In this document: positions 43,749 to 51,097 of the stretch, piece after piece
Layout of the letters: each line of letters begins with the position of its first letter
Numbering within the stretch: the stretch's first letter is position 1
From: Desulfovibrio sp. JY
GTDB lineage: Bacteria > Desulfobacterota > Desulfovibrionia > Desulfovibrionales > Desulfovibrionaceae
Length of the DNA: 64,000 bases
Reading direction: 5' to 3'
Assembly (NCBI GenBank): GCA_021730285.1
Contig: CP082962.1
Span: 1,922,001-1,986,000 of the forward strand
Program-made: the position numbers and the translations under genes
The notes under the pieces: generated by a model
The model's database searches: none
The model's input: the letters and a program-made list of their open reading frames with translations, nothing else
Told to the model about the DNA's origin: nothing

Positions 43749-45608
43749 CTAGGCGCAATGCCCCGCCGGCGTGTCGGCCGTAGCCGCCTGGGCTTCGTGG
43801 TAGGCGATGAACGCGGCCAGCCCGGCCTTGCCCATGTAGCGCTCGAGCTGGCGTCGGTCGGCCTGGAGCAGGTCCACCACGATCAGCCCGTCGAGGCAGT
43901 CGGCGAAACCCTTGTCCACGTTGAAGGCCAGGATCTTGCCGCCAAGTTTCAGGTACTGGCGCAACAGCACCGGGATGCCTTTGCGGTCGGCCTCGATGTC
44001 GTCGATGAGCGCCAGCAGGTCGTCGAGGTCCTCGACCAGGGTCCGGGCCGCCCGGGCCAGCCATGTCTGGCCGCGCAGGGGCGTTTTGGGCCGCACCAGC
44101 CGGGCCAGGTTGGGATTGGTGACGTTGCCCTCGAAATAGCTGGCGATAAGCCGCCTGGAGGCGTGCTTGTAGTCGTTGGTGATGCTGACCGGGCCGAAAA
44201 GCACCCGGTAGCGCGGCTCGCGCACCACCATCTGGGCCAGCCCCTTCCACAAGAGCAGCAGCGGCGAGTAGCTTTTCTGGTACTCGGGCCGCACAAAGGA
44301 CCGGCCCATCTCCAGCGCCGGGCTGATGCGCGAGAAAAAGGCGGCCTTGAGCACGAAAAGCGTGCTGGTATAAAGTCCTTGCGGGCCTTTTTCGGCCAAA
44401 AGCTCGTCGGTGCGGCCGATGCGGTAGGCTCCGGCCACTTCGCGTGTCGCGGCGTTCCACAAAAACAGGTGGCGGTAGAAGGGATCGAACCCGTCGAGGT
44501 CGCAGGCCTTGCCCGTGCCCTCGCCCACCCGGCGGAAGGTCAGTTCGCGCAGCCGCCCGATTTCGCGCAGCGTCAGGGGGATGTCCACGGCCTTGGCCTC
44601 GATGACCTGGAACTCGCCGCTTTGATGCAGGACCGCTCCGGCCGCAAGGGAGGCGATCTCGTCGGCCAGCAGGTCTGGGCTCACGGGTGGGATGAGTGCC
44701 TCCTGGCGGCCGGCGTTTTTCTGGGGGAAAATCGGCGGCCGGCGCAGGGGCCTGTCCGGGCGATTGCGCAAGAGCTCCGTGCGCAGGCGCAGGTAGCGGG
44801 TGATGCAGGTATCGGCTTCCTCGTCGCAGGTCGAGACCTTGGCCAGGCGATCGTACCGGATGGGGGTGCCGATGCGGGCTTCCACGGTGCGGCCGCGTTT
44901 GTTGTAGAATTCCCGGGGCAGCATGGCCGTGCGCATGAGGGGATGGATGAGCCCCAGGACCTGGAACAGACGGCTGTTGTGGCCGCTGAAGTGGATGGGC
45001 ACGACCGTGGCTTCGGTCTTGCGCACGAGCCGCGCCACGGTGGCGCTCCAGGCCGGGTCGCCGATGGTGAGCCGACCGTTTTCCAGGTGGGGGTGCGCCA
45101 CCGCGCCGGCCGGAAAGATGCCGAGCAGGCCGCCCTTGCGCAAAACGTGCAGGCATTCCTTGAGGGGCCGGATGTTGCTGCCCGTGGCCGAGGAGCCGCC
45201 GAAGGGGTCGACGAAGACGAAAAGATCGCGCAGCTCCGCAATGCGGGAGAGCATGAAATTGGCCATGATCCGGGTGTCCGGGCGCACGGCCAAAAGCATT
45301 TTGGCCAGCACCAGCCCTTCCAGGCCGCCAAAGGGATGGTTGGCCACCACCACCACCGGCCCGGATTTGGGAATGCGCTCCAGTTCCTCGGTCGCGGCCC
45401 GCACGCGCACGTTCATGGCATCGAGCACGGCGTCCACGAAGGAGCCGCCGTCCAGGCCGTTCGGAATGGCGCGGTAGAGGTTGTCGATGGGGGCAAGCGA
45501 CAGCGCCTTGGCCAGAAAAGGCTCGGCCAGGGCGACGGCGCGGCGCGTGACGGCCCCGCCAAAGGAGGGGGCCAGGGAAAAGATGCGGGGACGTTCGCTT
45601 TGTTCCAT
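43749..45608 (-). CDS. Two-domain acyltransferase resembling bifunctional ornithine-lipid synthase (OlsF-like)
   Basis: This is a 619-residue protein. Residues about 60 to 290 are a PlsC/OlsA-type lysophospholipid acyltransferase: VVVVANHPFGGLEGLVLAKML carries a variant of the HxxxxD motif (NHPFGGLEG), and FPAGAVAHP follows. Residues about 330 to 600 are a GNAT-like, OlsB/autoinducer-synthase-type N-acyltransferase (REIGRLRELTFRRVGEGTGKACDLDGFDPFYRHLFLW, GRSFVRPEYQKSYSPLLLLWKGLAQMV, FGPVSITNDY). The order (O-acyltransferase then N-acyltransferase) is that of OlsF. A complete phosphorus-free aminolipid synthase is the inference; the acceptor is unproven. GAGGTGATG precedes ATG 45608. Confidence 0.8.
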   Translation of the reverse strand: MEQSERPRIFSLAPSFGGAVTRRAVALAEPFLAKALSLAPIDNLYRAIPNGLDGGSFVDAVLDAMNVRVRAATEELERIPKSGPVVVVANHPFGGLEGLVLAKMLLAVRPDTRIMANFMLSRIAELRDLFVFVDPFGGSSATGSNIRPLKECLHVLRKGGLLGIFPAGAVAHPHLENGRLTIGDPAWSATVARLVRKTEATVVPIHFSGHNSRLFQVLGLIHPLMRTAMLPREFYNKRGRTVEARIGTPIRYDRLAKVSTCDEEADTCITRYLRLRTELLRNRPDRPLRRPPIFPQKNAGRQEALIPPVSPDLLADEIASLAAGAVLHQSGEFQVIEAKAVDIPLTLREIGRLRELTFRRVGEGTGKACDLDGFDPFYRHLFLWNAATREVAGAYRIGRTDELLAEKGPQGLYTSTLFVLKAAFFSRISPALEMGRSFVRPEYQKSYSPLLLLWKGLAQMVVREPRYRVLFGPVSITNDYKHASRRLIASYFEGNVTNPNLARLVRPKTPLRGQTWLARAARTLVEDLDDLLALIDDIEADRKGIPVLLRQYLKLGGKILAFNVDKGFADCLDGLIVVDLLQADRRQLERYMGKAGLAAFIAYHEAQAATADTPAGHCA

Positions 45609-45813
45609 GTCATCACCTCAGGGGATGGCGTCTAGGAAGACGGGGCCCGGAGCCACTCGTCAAACCATATAGGGCATAGCCAGCCAGGGTTACGACTCCA
45701 TGGAGAATTGGCTGCGTTCGCTGACGATTGTGCGCGGATGCGTCACAACGCAGGTGGATTTGTAACATACGAAACTTACGCCGTTGTCCGCCGTCCGGCA
45801 AGATGTCGACGTC

Positions 45814-45843
45814 TTGACACCCGGCGCGGGCCGCTTCTAGGGT
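45814..45843 (+). promoter_or_regulatory. Putative sigma-70 promoter of the MerR-type gene
   Basis: TTGACA (45814-45819) is followed after 18 nt by TAGGGT (45838-45843). The -35 is perfect; the -10 is poor. It lies 191 nt before the GTG start, so the leader would include repeat copy 4. Confidence 0.35.
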
Positions 45844-45852
45844 ATAGGACAT

Positions 45853-45999
45853 GCGAGAGGGAAAACCCTTTTCGCGCGCTCTCTTCCCAAAAATTTCAAC
45901 CGTTATGCGATGTGGAACGACAGGCTCTTGTTTTCCGTGAAGAGTCTTTGGAAAGGGGGTCTGGGGGGAGAACCTTTCTGCAAGAAAGGTTTCCCCCAG
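45853..45999. repeat. Composite palindromic repeat, copy 4 (B damaged, then A; inverted)
   Basis: Order and orientation are reversed relative to copies 1 and 3. The B part is a half-palindrome: GCGAGAGGGAAAACCC runs straight into CGCGCTCTCTTCCC, lacking the second arm. The spacer TTTTCCGTGAAGAGTCTTTGG follows, then the intact A hairpin 45961-45999 (CTGGGGGGAGAACCTTTC and complement, loop TGCAA). It lies between divergent genes, so here it is in the 5' leader of the MerR-type gene, 35 nt before its start. Confidence 0.8.
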
Positions 46000-46033
46000 T
46001 GGCCTTGTATAAAATAGCTCCGGGGAATGCGCC

Positions 46034-46663
46034 GTGTCGGAAAATCGTCTGTACTCCGTGGCCGCCATCGCCAAGCTGCTGGATATGCCGGAATCCACGC
46101 TCCACTATTGGAAAAACCGCTTCGACGAGGTGCTGCCGAGCGTCGGGCGCGGGCGCAGCAAGCGGTTTCGGCCCGAGGCGGTGGAGGTCTTCCAGGCCAT
46201 CGGCCGGCTGCTCGGCCAGGGGCTCTCGGCGGCGGACGTGCGGGCCGAACTGATGCGGCAATTTCCGGTCAACGTGGCCCACGAATCGGCCGCCGAGGCG
46301 GGGCTTTCCCCTGTCGCCGCGCCCGCTTCGCCCGCAACGACCATCACTGCGGGCGAAGGGGCGTTTCACGGCGGCGAGCCGGCCGTCATGGCCATGGCCG
46401 CCGGTATCGGCACGGAAATCGCCCGGTCGATCATGGCCCAGTTCCAGCAACATTTTCCGCCGGTTCAGCCGGCCCTGCCCGAGGAGACGGCCGAGGGGCT
46501 GCGGGCGCAACTCGAGGCGGTGCGCGGCGAAAACGCCGCCATGGCCGAGAAGATGCACCTGCTGGAGGCGGAACTTGTGCGCCTGCGCAAGGATCGCCGC
46601 GAACTGGAAAACTACCTCGTGGACAAGATAAACGCCCTGCGCCGCGCCGACGAGACGTCGTGA
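46034..46663 (+). CDS. MerR-family transcriptional regulator
   Basis: This is a 209-residue DNA-binding regulator. Residues 5 to 75 are a MerR-type helix-turn-helix with wing (YSVAAIAKLLDMPESTLHYWKNRF, RFRPEAVEVFQAIGRLLGQG). The middle is Ala/Pro/Gly-rich; the C-terminus is a coiled coil (AEGLRAQLEAVRGENAAMAEKMHLLEAELVRLRKDRRELENYLVDKINAL). No metal-binding cysteines are present, so it is not a metal sensor. GTG start at 46034. Its 5' leader contains a palindromic repeat. The target is unknown. Confidence 0.88.
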   Translation: MSENRLYSVAAIAKLLDMPESTLHYWKNRFDEVLPSVGRGRSKRFRPEAVEVFQAIGRLLGQGLSAADVRAELMRQFPVNVAHESAAEAGLSPVAAPASPATTITAGEGAFHGGEPAVMAMAAGIGTEIARSIMAQFQQHFPPVQPALPEETAEGLRAQLEAVRGENAAMAEKMHLLEAELVRLRKDRRELENYLVDKINALRRADETS

Positions 46664-46749
46664 GTGGGGGGGGAGAGGAAGAGGTGCGAGAGGGGGACCC
46701 TTTTTGGGAAAAGGGTCCCCCTCTCGCGCTCTCCCCTCCCAAAAACTTT

Positions 46750-47782
46750 CCTGGTTACGCACAATCCTCAGCCAGTTTGAGCAGTCTGTAAGGCATGGGC
46801 GGCGTCCGCAAGGAGACCCAGGCCAACCGCGTGAGCATTGTCGCCAAGTCATAACGGCGATTGAATCGATATCCGAACGAGGCCAGATAGCGCGACACAT
46901 GTTTGCCTCTCACGGCACGATATGTTCCCAATAATGCTGACTTCACATTGCCAAGCATGGTGTTGACCCACTTAAATACTGAGTCCTGCACAGCCTTGCG
47001 GCCACTGTCTTGAACGGGTTCGTGCCGACAGCCCGCAGCCTGGACCTCGGAAAAACATGGCAACCGGTCCGTCACCACCAATGTCCCGGAACGCAAGATT
47101 TTCTGAGATGCCCGCTGCACCTCATTACGCCGAAAACCTTTGACTCGGCACAGCTTCATCTTGTGTGGTTGTCCACTTTTTGTCGTTTCAACTGCCGCAA
47201 TAAACGGAATTTTTCCTGGGGCACCACGTCCACGTTTCCCACCACGTCGTTTACCGCCAAGGTAAGCATCGTCCATCTCTACGCGGCCGGTGAGACGTTG
47301 CTGGTGTTCACGTTCGAGCATGACCTGCATCAGCTTGTGAGACATTTTCCAGGCCGTCGTTTGCGTGACACCAAGTCTGCGGGCTAATTCGACACTGGAG
47401 ATGCCGCCCTTACTTTGAGTGAGGTGATAAATGGCGCGGAACCACTTCTTGAGGGGAACTTTGGTGGAAGCGAAGATTGTGCCAGCGGTCACCGAAGTCT
47501 GCGTACGGCAATGTGAGCACTGAAAGAGCCGTCGCCTGCCAACAATAAGCAGCGAGTACTTATCCCTGCCGCAAATTGGACAAACGAATCCTTCGGGCCA
47601 ACGCCATTGCACGAGGTGTGCCCAGCATTTCTCCTCGGTGCCGAATTGCGCCTCAAACGCATCTTCGCTCATACCCTTCTGGAATTGCACAATGTTTCTT
47701 GCCAGATCCAGCGCCTCCAACCCCCAGAAAATACACAAAACAATGACCGCTGACAATTAGCTGATGATTGTGTGTAAGCAGG
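46750..47782 (-). mobile_element. Insertion sequence, IS1595 family
   Basis: The element is 1033 bp. Ends are imperfect inverted repeats: the left end reads CCTGGTTACGCACAATCCTC and the right end, complemented, CCTGCTTACACACAATCATC (mismatches at about 3 of the first 20). Direct repeats of 8 bp, AAAACTTT, flank it at 46742-46749 and 47783-47790, the duplication size expected of IS1595. It carries one transposase. Base composition is visibly lower in GC than its surroundings, so it was acquired. It has no passenger gene. Confidence 0.93.
46755..47756 (-). CDS. IS1595-family transposase
   Basis: This is a 333-residue transposase. It has an N-terminal zinc ribbon (CPICGRDKY...FQCSHCRTQTSV), a helical region (KKWFRAIYHLTQSKGGISSVELARRLGVTQTTAWKMSHKLM) and the DDE-type catalytic core with Asp in VEMDDAYLGG and Asp in VVTDRLP. 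The third position reads NTMLGNVK, an Asn variant known in some IS1595 groups. No stop or frameshift is seen, so it may still be active. The start is uncertain: TTG at 47756 gives the full frame, but ATG 47672 and other codons between them are possible. The stop lies within the left inverted repeat. Confidence 0.92.
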   Translation of the reverse strand: MSAVIVLCIFWGLEALDLARNIVQFQKGMSEDAFEAQFGTEEKCWAHLVQWRWPEGFVCPICGRDKYSLLIVGRRRLFQCSHCRTQTSVTAGTIFASTKVPLKKWFRAIYHLTQSKGGISSVELARRLGVTQTTAWKMSHKLMQVMLEREHQQRLTGRVEMDDAYLGGKRRGGKRGRGAPGKIPFIAAVETTKSGQPHKMKLCRVKGFRRNEVQRASQKILRSGTLVVTDRLPCFSEVQAAGCRHEPVQDSGRKAVQDSVFKWVNTMLGNVKSALLGTYRAVRGKHVSRYLASFGYRFNRRYDLATMLTRLAWVSLRTPPMPYRLLKLAEDCA

Positions 47783-47894
47783 AAAACTTTTAACGGTTAC
47801 GGGCGGTAAGACGACAATCGGTTGTTTTCCGTGAAGAGTCTTTGGAAGGGGGGGGCCGGGGGGAGAACCTTTCTGCAAGAAAGGTTTCCCCCCG

Positions 47895-48115
47895 GTCTTC
47901 GCCCTGTGGGGGATGCAAATGGGGAAGGCCGCTTGCCCGGCTTGCGCCCGGCTCACGGCCTTCCTTTCCTCGAGGACTATCGCCTGGTCCGCGAGGCCGC
48001 CCCGACGCCGCGGAAACGTCGGTTCGCCTTCCGGTTGACGATGGCGGCCCAGCAGACATCGCTTAAACGATGGGTCCCGATGGGCTTGGGTGGGTCGCTT
48101 TTCGGCGACTGGCGC
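47895..48115. other. Intergenic region with a hairpin
   Basis: No gene is seen. A perfect 9-bp stem (GGAAGGCCG/CGGCCTTCC, 47922-47963) lies 150 nt beyond the end of the minus-strand gene at 48116; the plus strand continues TTTCCTC. It is possibly a terminator for transcription leaving the IS/MerR region. Confidence 0.4.
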
Positions 48116-49117
48116 CTAAACGTCCATGATCTCCAGATAGACCAGGGTCTGGTTGAGAAGCTGATAGGCGATCTCGCCGTAGGTGACCGGCCCGGTGAAG
48201 GGATCGGTCTTTTTCCCTTCCAGTTCGGAATACAGGTAATTGAGGATGCAGTTGCAGGAGAAGGCCACCCGGGAGGATTCGATGGAGCATTCCTTGTTCA
48301 GGCGGCTGTTGAATTCCTTGACGTAATCCGACACGGGCTTGGCGTGCTTGTAGCGGATGCCGGAGAAGACCGGGGCGTAGAACTTCACCTGGCCTTCCAC
48401 CTCGTCGACATCCTGGAAGCTGATGTTGACCATGGCTCCGTAGTAGTCGGCCACGAGCGGCAGCTTGGTGTCGAGCTTGTTTTTCACGATGTAGGCGGCG
48501 AAGTTGCGCTTTTCGCCGTTGACCATCACGTCCTTGGCGGCAAAGTCGTCGGAAGTGAAGGTCAGGATGTCGCCGTCGCCCTGTTCGAACAGGTTGAGAA
48601 TGCCGATTTCGGCCACCTTGCCCTCGGGCAGCTGGGCCTGGAGCACCATGGCTCCTTCCTCGCGCACATCGCCGGTGCGGCCGTTGATGATCTTGGGGGT
48701 CTTCTTGCCCAGGTCGGAGAGGTGAACGCCCGCGACCCAGCCGATCAGCGGCCGGATGCCGAAATCTTTATAGTTTGGGGCGTTGAGGGCAAAAGACAGG
48801 TGCGTCTTGCTGGCCGCCGGGATGATGATGAAGCTGAATCCGTGCTTGGGACCCTCGGCGTAGACGCGGGCCAGGCTGGTCTCGTCGTAGGTGACGATCT
48901 CGATGGAGGTGACGATGTCGGTGATGTCCGTGGCGCAGATGAGCTCACGGCTGGACATGCCGCCCTTGTCGCTGGAAATGAAGTACGGAATCGTGCCGCC
49001 GATCCAATCGCCCTGGGGCAACTGGCGCAGGGCATCCTCGTCGCCGGCCAGAAGGAGCTTGCGTCCCGACTCGATCAACTGCCTGACATCAGCTACTTTG
49101 GAAATAGTTTGTCGCAT
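48116..49117 (-). CDS. Unrecognised 333-residue protein of a two-gene operon
   Basis: This is a soluble protein of 333 residues with no signal peptide. It starts RQTISKVADVRQLIESGRKLLLAGDEDALRQLPQGDWIGGTIPYFISSDKGG, then a long beta-rich stretch (GFSFIIIPAASKTHLSFALNAPNYKDFGIRPLIGWVAGVHLSD). The C-terminal third is more helical and has two cysteines (AFSCNCILNYLY). The WIGGTIPYF loop and the GWVAGVHL segment look like functional motifs, but I cannot name a family. AAGGGGAAAG precedes ATG 49117. It follows a 77-residue gene by 14 nt, so the two are cotranscribed. Confidence 0.85.
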   Translation of the reverse strand: MRQTISKVADVRQLIESGRKLLLAGDEDALRQLPQGDWIGGTIPYFISSDKGGMSSRELICATDITDIVTSIEIVTYDETSLARVYAEGPKHGFSFIIIPAASKTHLSFALNAPNYKDFGIRPLIGWVAGVHLSDLGKKTPKIINGRTGDVREEGAMVLQAQLPEGKVAEIGILNLFEQGDGDILTFTSDDFAAKDVMVNGEKRNFAAYIVKNKLDTKLPLVADYYGAMVNISFQDVDEVEGQVKFYAPVFSGIRYKHAKPVSDYVKEFNSRLNKECSIESSRVAFSCNCILNYLYSELEGKKTDPFTGPVTYGEIAYQLLNQTLVYLEIMDV

Positions 49118-49131
49118 ATCGCTTTCCCCTT

Positions 49132-49365
49132 CTAGCCGAAGATGGTTTTCAGATCGTCCTGAACGCTTGGCATATTCACATTGTTGGCGAAAATAGCATA
49201 GAGTTGATCAACACTGGCGCCGATGTTGTCCGGCGAAGGGTCTTCCTTCACCGCTCGCGTCAGGCGGCCAAGCAGGATCTTGGCGGCAAGGAATTTGAGC
49301 TGGTAGGTTTTCTTTCCCGTCACAATTTCTTGCCAGGCTTTGTTGCTCTTGCTCGGTACATCCAT
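49132..49365 (-). CDS. Small helical partner protein (77 residues)
   Basis: AAGGAGG lies 6 nt before ATG 49365, a strong start. The protein is helical and charged (AWQEIVTGKKTYQLKFLAAKILLGRLTRAVKEDPSPDNIG, then DQLYAIFANNVNMPSVQDDLKTIF). It is immediately upstream of the 333-residue gene and probably its binding partner or regulator. No family recognised. Confidence 0.82.
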   Translation of the reverse strand: MDVPSKSNKAWQEIVTGKKTYQLKFLAAKILLGRLTRAVKEDPSPDNIGASVDQLYAIFANNVNMPSVQDDLKTIFG

Positions 49366-49482
49366 ATTCGCCTCCTTCTTTATGCGGCAGCACGATCTTG
49401 CGGCAGCGGGAATAATCGTCGCCTGCAACCCGGCCACGGTGACCCACGACCCTTCATGACCCGGCTGGAATCGGCGTATTGC

Positions 49483-49650
49483 GTGACGAAACGTCCGTGC
49501 AGGCGTCAATTAAGCAAAGATCGCACCACGGGAAAAATATCAAGAAACCCACAGGTTATTGAAAGAGTACGAGAAATTGCGGAAGAATACAAGACAAAAC
49601 AGGGAGTTTCCCGTGTTCCAAAAGCCTGGTTGGAGCGTAAAATTCATTGA
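49483..49650 (+). CDS. Possible 55-residue basic protein in an AT-rich patch
   Basis: A plus-strand frame from GTG 49483 to TGA 49650 encodes a basic, helical peptide (NPQVIERVREIAEEYKTKQG, then VSRVPKAWLERKIH). The composition is clearly AT-rich compared with neighbours. There is no good ribosome-binding site. It could be a true small gene, or the 3' remnant of an acquired one. Confidence 0.3.
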   Translation: MTKRPCRRQLSKDRTTGKISRNPQVIERVREIAEEYKTKQGVSRVPKAWLERKIH

Positions 49651-49672
49651 AATAATGAATTATTTCATAATG
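49645..49672. other. AT-rich inverted repeat
   Basis: TGAAATAA, 4 nt, TTATTTCA is a perfect 8-bp inverted repeat (49648-49667), extended by CATT/AATG on the flanks. It lies in the AT-rich patch upstream of the 77-residue gene and over the stop of the possible small ORF. It could be an operator for the two-gene operon or a weak terminator. Confidence 0.4.
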
Positions 49673-49839
49673 TTAAAATGATGGGGAGAATTGGGGCAAT
49701 AAAAAGTCGCGACGGGTCAAAAGGAAACAGGGTTCGCGTCACCTAACCGACCATGAATTTTCAGCAAATTTTCTTTGCAAAAACTGTCGGATGTGCGGAC
49801 ACGGCCAACGGCCTCGCGTGTCCGTGAACCCGCCTACGC

Positions 49840-50892
49840 CTAGCGTACCGTGCGCTGCAGCAGCACCATGTCGGCCAAAACGAGCAGCACCATGGCCCGA
49901 AGCACCGGCACCACGCGCGGAATGGCGCTGCGGTCATGCCGGCCGCCCACCACGATCGACGCCGGATTGCCGGCAATGTCCGTGGTGCGCTGGGACACGG
50001 CGATGGAGGGGATGGGCTTGACCGCCGCCCGCACCACCACGGGTTGCGCATTGGAGATGCCGCCGAGGATCCCCCCGGCATGGTTGGATTCGGGCGGGGT
50101 GACTATGGGATCGTTATTGGCGGAGCCGGTCAGGCGCGCGGCGGCAAACCCGTTGCCGATCTCCACGCCCTTGACCGCGCCGACGCCCATGAGCGCATAG
50201 GCGAGCCTGGCGTCGAGCTTGTCGAAGACCGGTTCGCCAAGCCCGGCCGGAACGCCCGTGGCCGTGACCTCCACGATGCCGCCCAGGCTGTCGCCCGAAG
50301 CCATGGCTTCCTTGGCCCGGGCCTCCCAGGCCGGCACGATGGCCGGGTCCGGGGCGCAAAATGGCCTGTCCGCCGCGCCGGCAATGTCCACGATGTCGGC
50401 CGGGATGCCGCCGAATTCCACGGTGTAGGCCGCGACCTCGATGCCGCAGCCGGTAAGGAACGCCCCGGCCACTCCCCCGCCGGCCACCCTGGCCGCCGTT
50501 TCCCGGGCCGAGGCCCGGCCGCCGCCGCGATAATCGCGCCGGCCGTACTTGGCCAGATAGGTGCCGTCGGCATGGCCCGGGCGCAGCAGGTTCTTGGCTT
50601 CCTCGTAGTCCCGGGAACGCTGGTTGGTGTTCTCGATCACGAAGCCGATAGGCGTGCCGGTGGTTGCGCCCTCGAAAACGCCGGACAGCAGTCGCACGGC
50701 GTCGGGTTCCTTGCGGGTCGTGCCGGTAAGCCCCCCGGCCCCGGGCCGGCGACGGTCCAGGTCGCGCTGGATAGTAGTGGCATCGAGCGGCACCCCCGGC
50801 GGACAACCGTCCACCACGCCGCCAAGGGCCGGGCCATGGGACTCGCCATACGTGGTCAGACGAAAAACAGTGCCAAAGGTATTCCCGCTCAT
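49840..50892 (-). CDS. aroC: Chorismate synthase
   Basis: This enzyme uses reduced FMN to convert EPSP to chorismate, the last shared step to aromatic amino acids. The protein is 350 residues. Signatures are TYGESHGPALGGVVDGCPPG at the N-terminus, RPGHADGTYLAKYG near residue 105, RGGGRASARETAARVAGG around 120 to 137, and GGRHDRSAIPRVVPVLRAM at the end. ATG 50892 lies inside a 7-bp inverted repeat that also brackets the AGGA ribosome-binding site. Confidence 0.97.
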   Translation of the reverse strand: MSGNTFGTVFRLTTYGESHGPALGGVVDGCPPGVPLDATTIQRDLDRRRPGAGGLTGTTRKEPDAVRLLSGVFEGATTGTPIGFVIENTNQRSRDYEEAKNLLRPGHADGTYLAKYGRRDYRGGGRASARETAARVAGGGVAGAFLTGCGIEVAAYTVEFGGIPADIVDIAGAADRPFCAPDPAIVPAWEARAKEAMASGDSLGGIVEVTATGVPAGLGEPVFDKLDARLAYALMGVGAVKGVEIGNGFAAARLTGSANNDPIVTPPESNHAGGILGGISNAQPVVVRAAVKPIPSIAVSQRTTDIAGNPASIVVGGRHDRSAIPRVVPVLRAMVLLVLADMVLLQRTVR

Positions 50893-50912
50893 AAGAGTTC
50901 CTATTTTATGAG
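50888..50912 (-). promoter_or_regulatory. Inverted repeat over the aroC start
   Basis: CTCATAA (50888-50894) and TTATGAG (50906-50912) form a 7-bp stem whose arm includes the aroC ATG and whose 11-nt loop holds the AGGA ribosome-binding site. This could modulate translation initiation. Alternatively it is chance. Confidence 0.3.
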
Positions 50913-50920
50913 AAGGAAGT

Positions 50921-51075
50921 GCGAGAGGGGAAACCCTTTAAAAAGGGTTCTCCCCTCTCGCGCTCTCCCCTTCCTAAATTTTCTACTATTGTCTGTGACT
51001 CACCGTCACTATTTATAAAAGTCTTTGGAAAGGGGGTCCGGGGGGAAACTTTTCTTCAGAAAAGTTTCCCCCCGG
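50921..51075. repeat. Composite palindromic repeat, copy 6 (B then A, inverted)
   Basis: Type B hairpin 50921-50961 (GCGAGAGGGGAAACCCTTT and complement), spacer with CGCTCTCCCCTTCCTAAAT and AAAGTCTTTGGAAAGGGGG, type A hairpin 51038-51075 (CCGGGGGGAAACTTTTC and complement). It lies between the 3' end of the DegT-type gene and the aroC start, and the A hairpin is 22 nt from the DegT-type stop. Confidence 0.88.
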
Positions 51076-51097
51076 TTCCTAACTCCTCCCCCTCCCG

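Larger units (their letters stand above)
46686..47894. repeat. Composite palindromic repeat, copy 5 (B then A, inverted), split by an IS
   Basis: Type B hairpin 46686-46727 (GCGAGAGGGGGACCC and complement) and type A hairpin 47855-47894 (CCGGGGGGAGAACCTTTC and complement) belong to one element whose spacer is interrupted by the insertion sequence 46750-47782. Removing the IS and one copy of AAAACTTT restores a spacer (CCCAAAAACTTTTAACGGTT) like that of copies 4 and 6. Confidence 0.85.

Noticed and set aside
47783-48115. Possible second gene or passenger of the insertion sequence
   Set aside because: The element ends at 47782 by its inverted repeat and target duplication; the following DNA is repeat and hairpin without a coding frame.
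25149-51075. Possible CRISPR array formed by the repeated palindromes
   Set aside because: Copies are kilobases apart, differ in length and are not regularly spaced; no cas genes are present.
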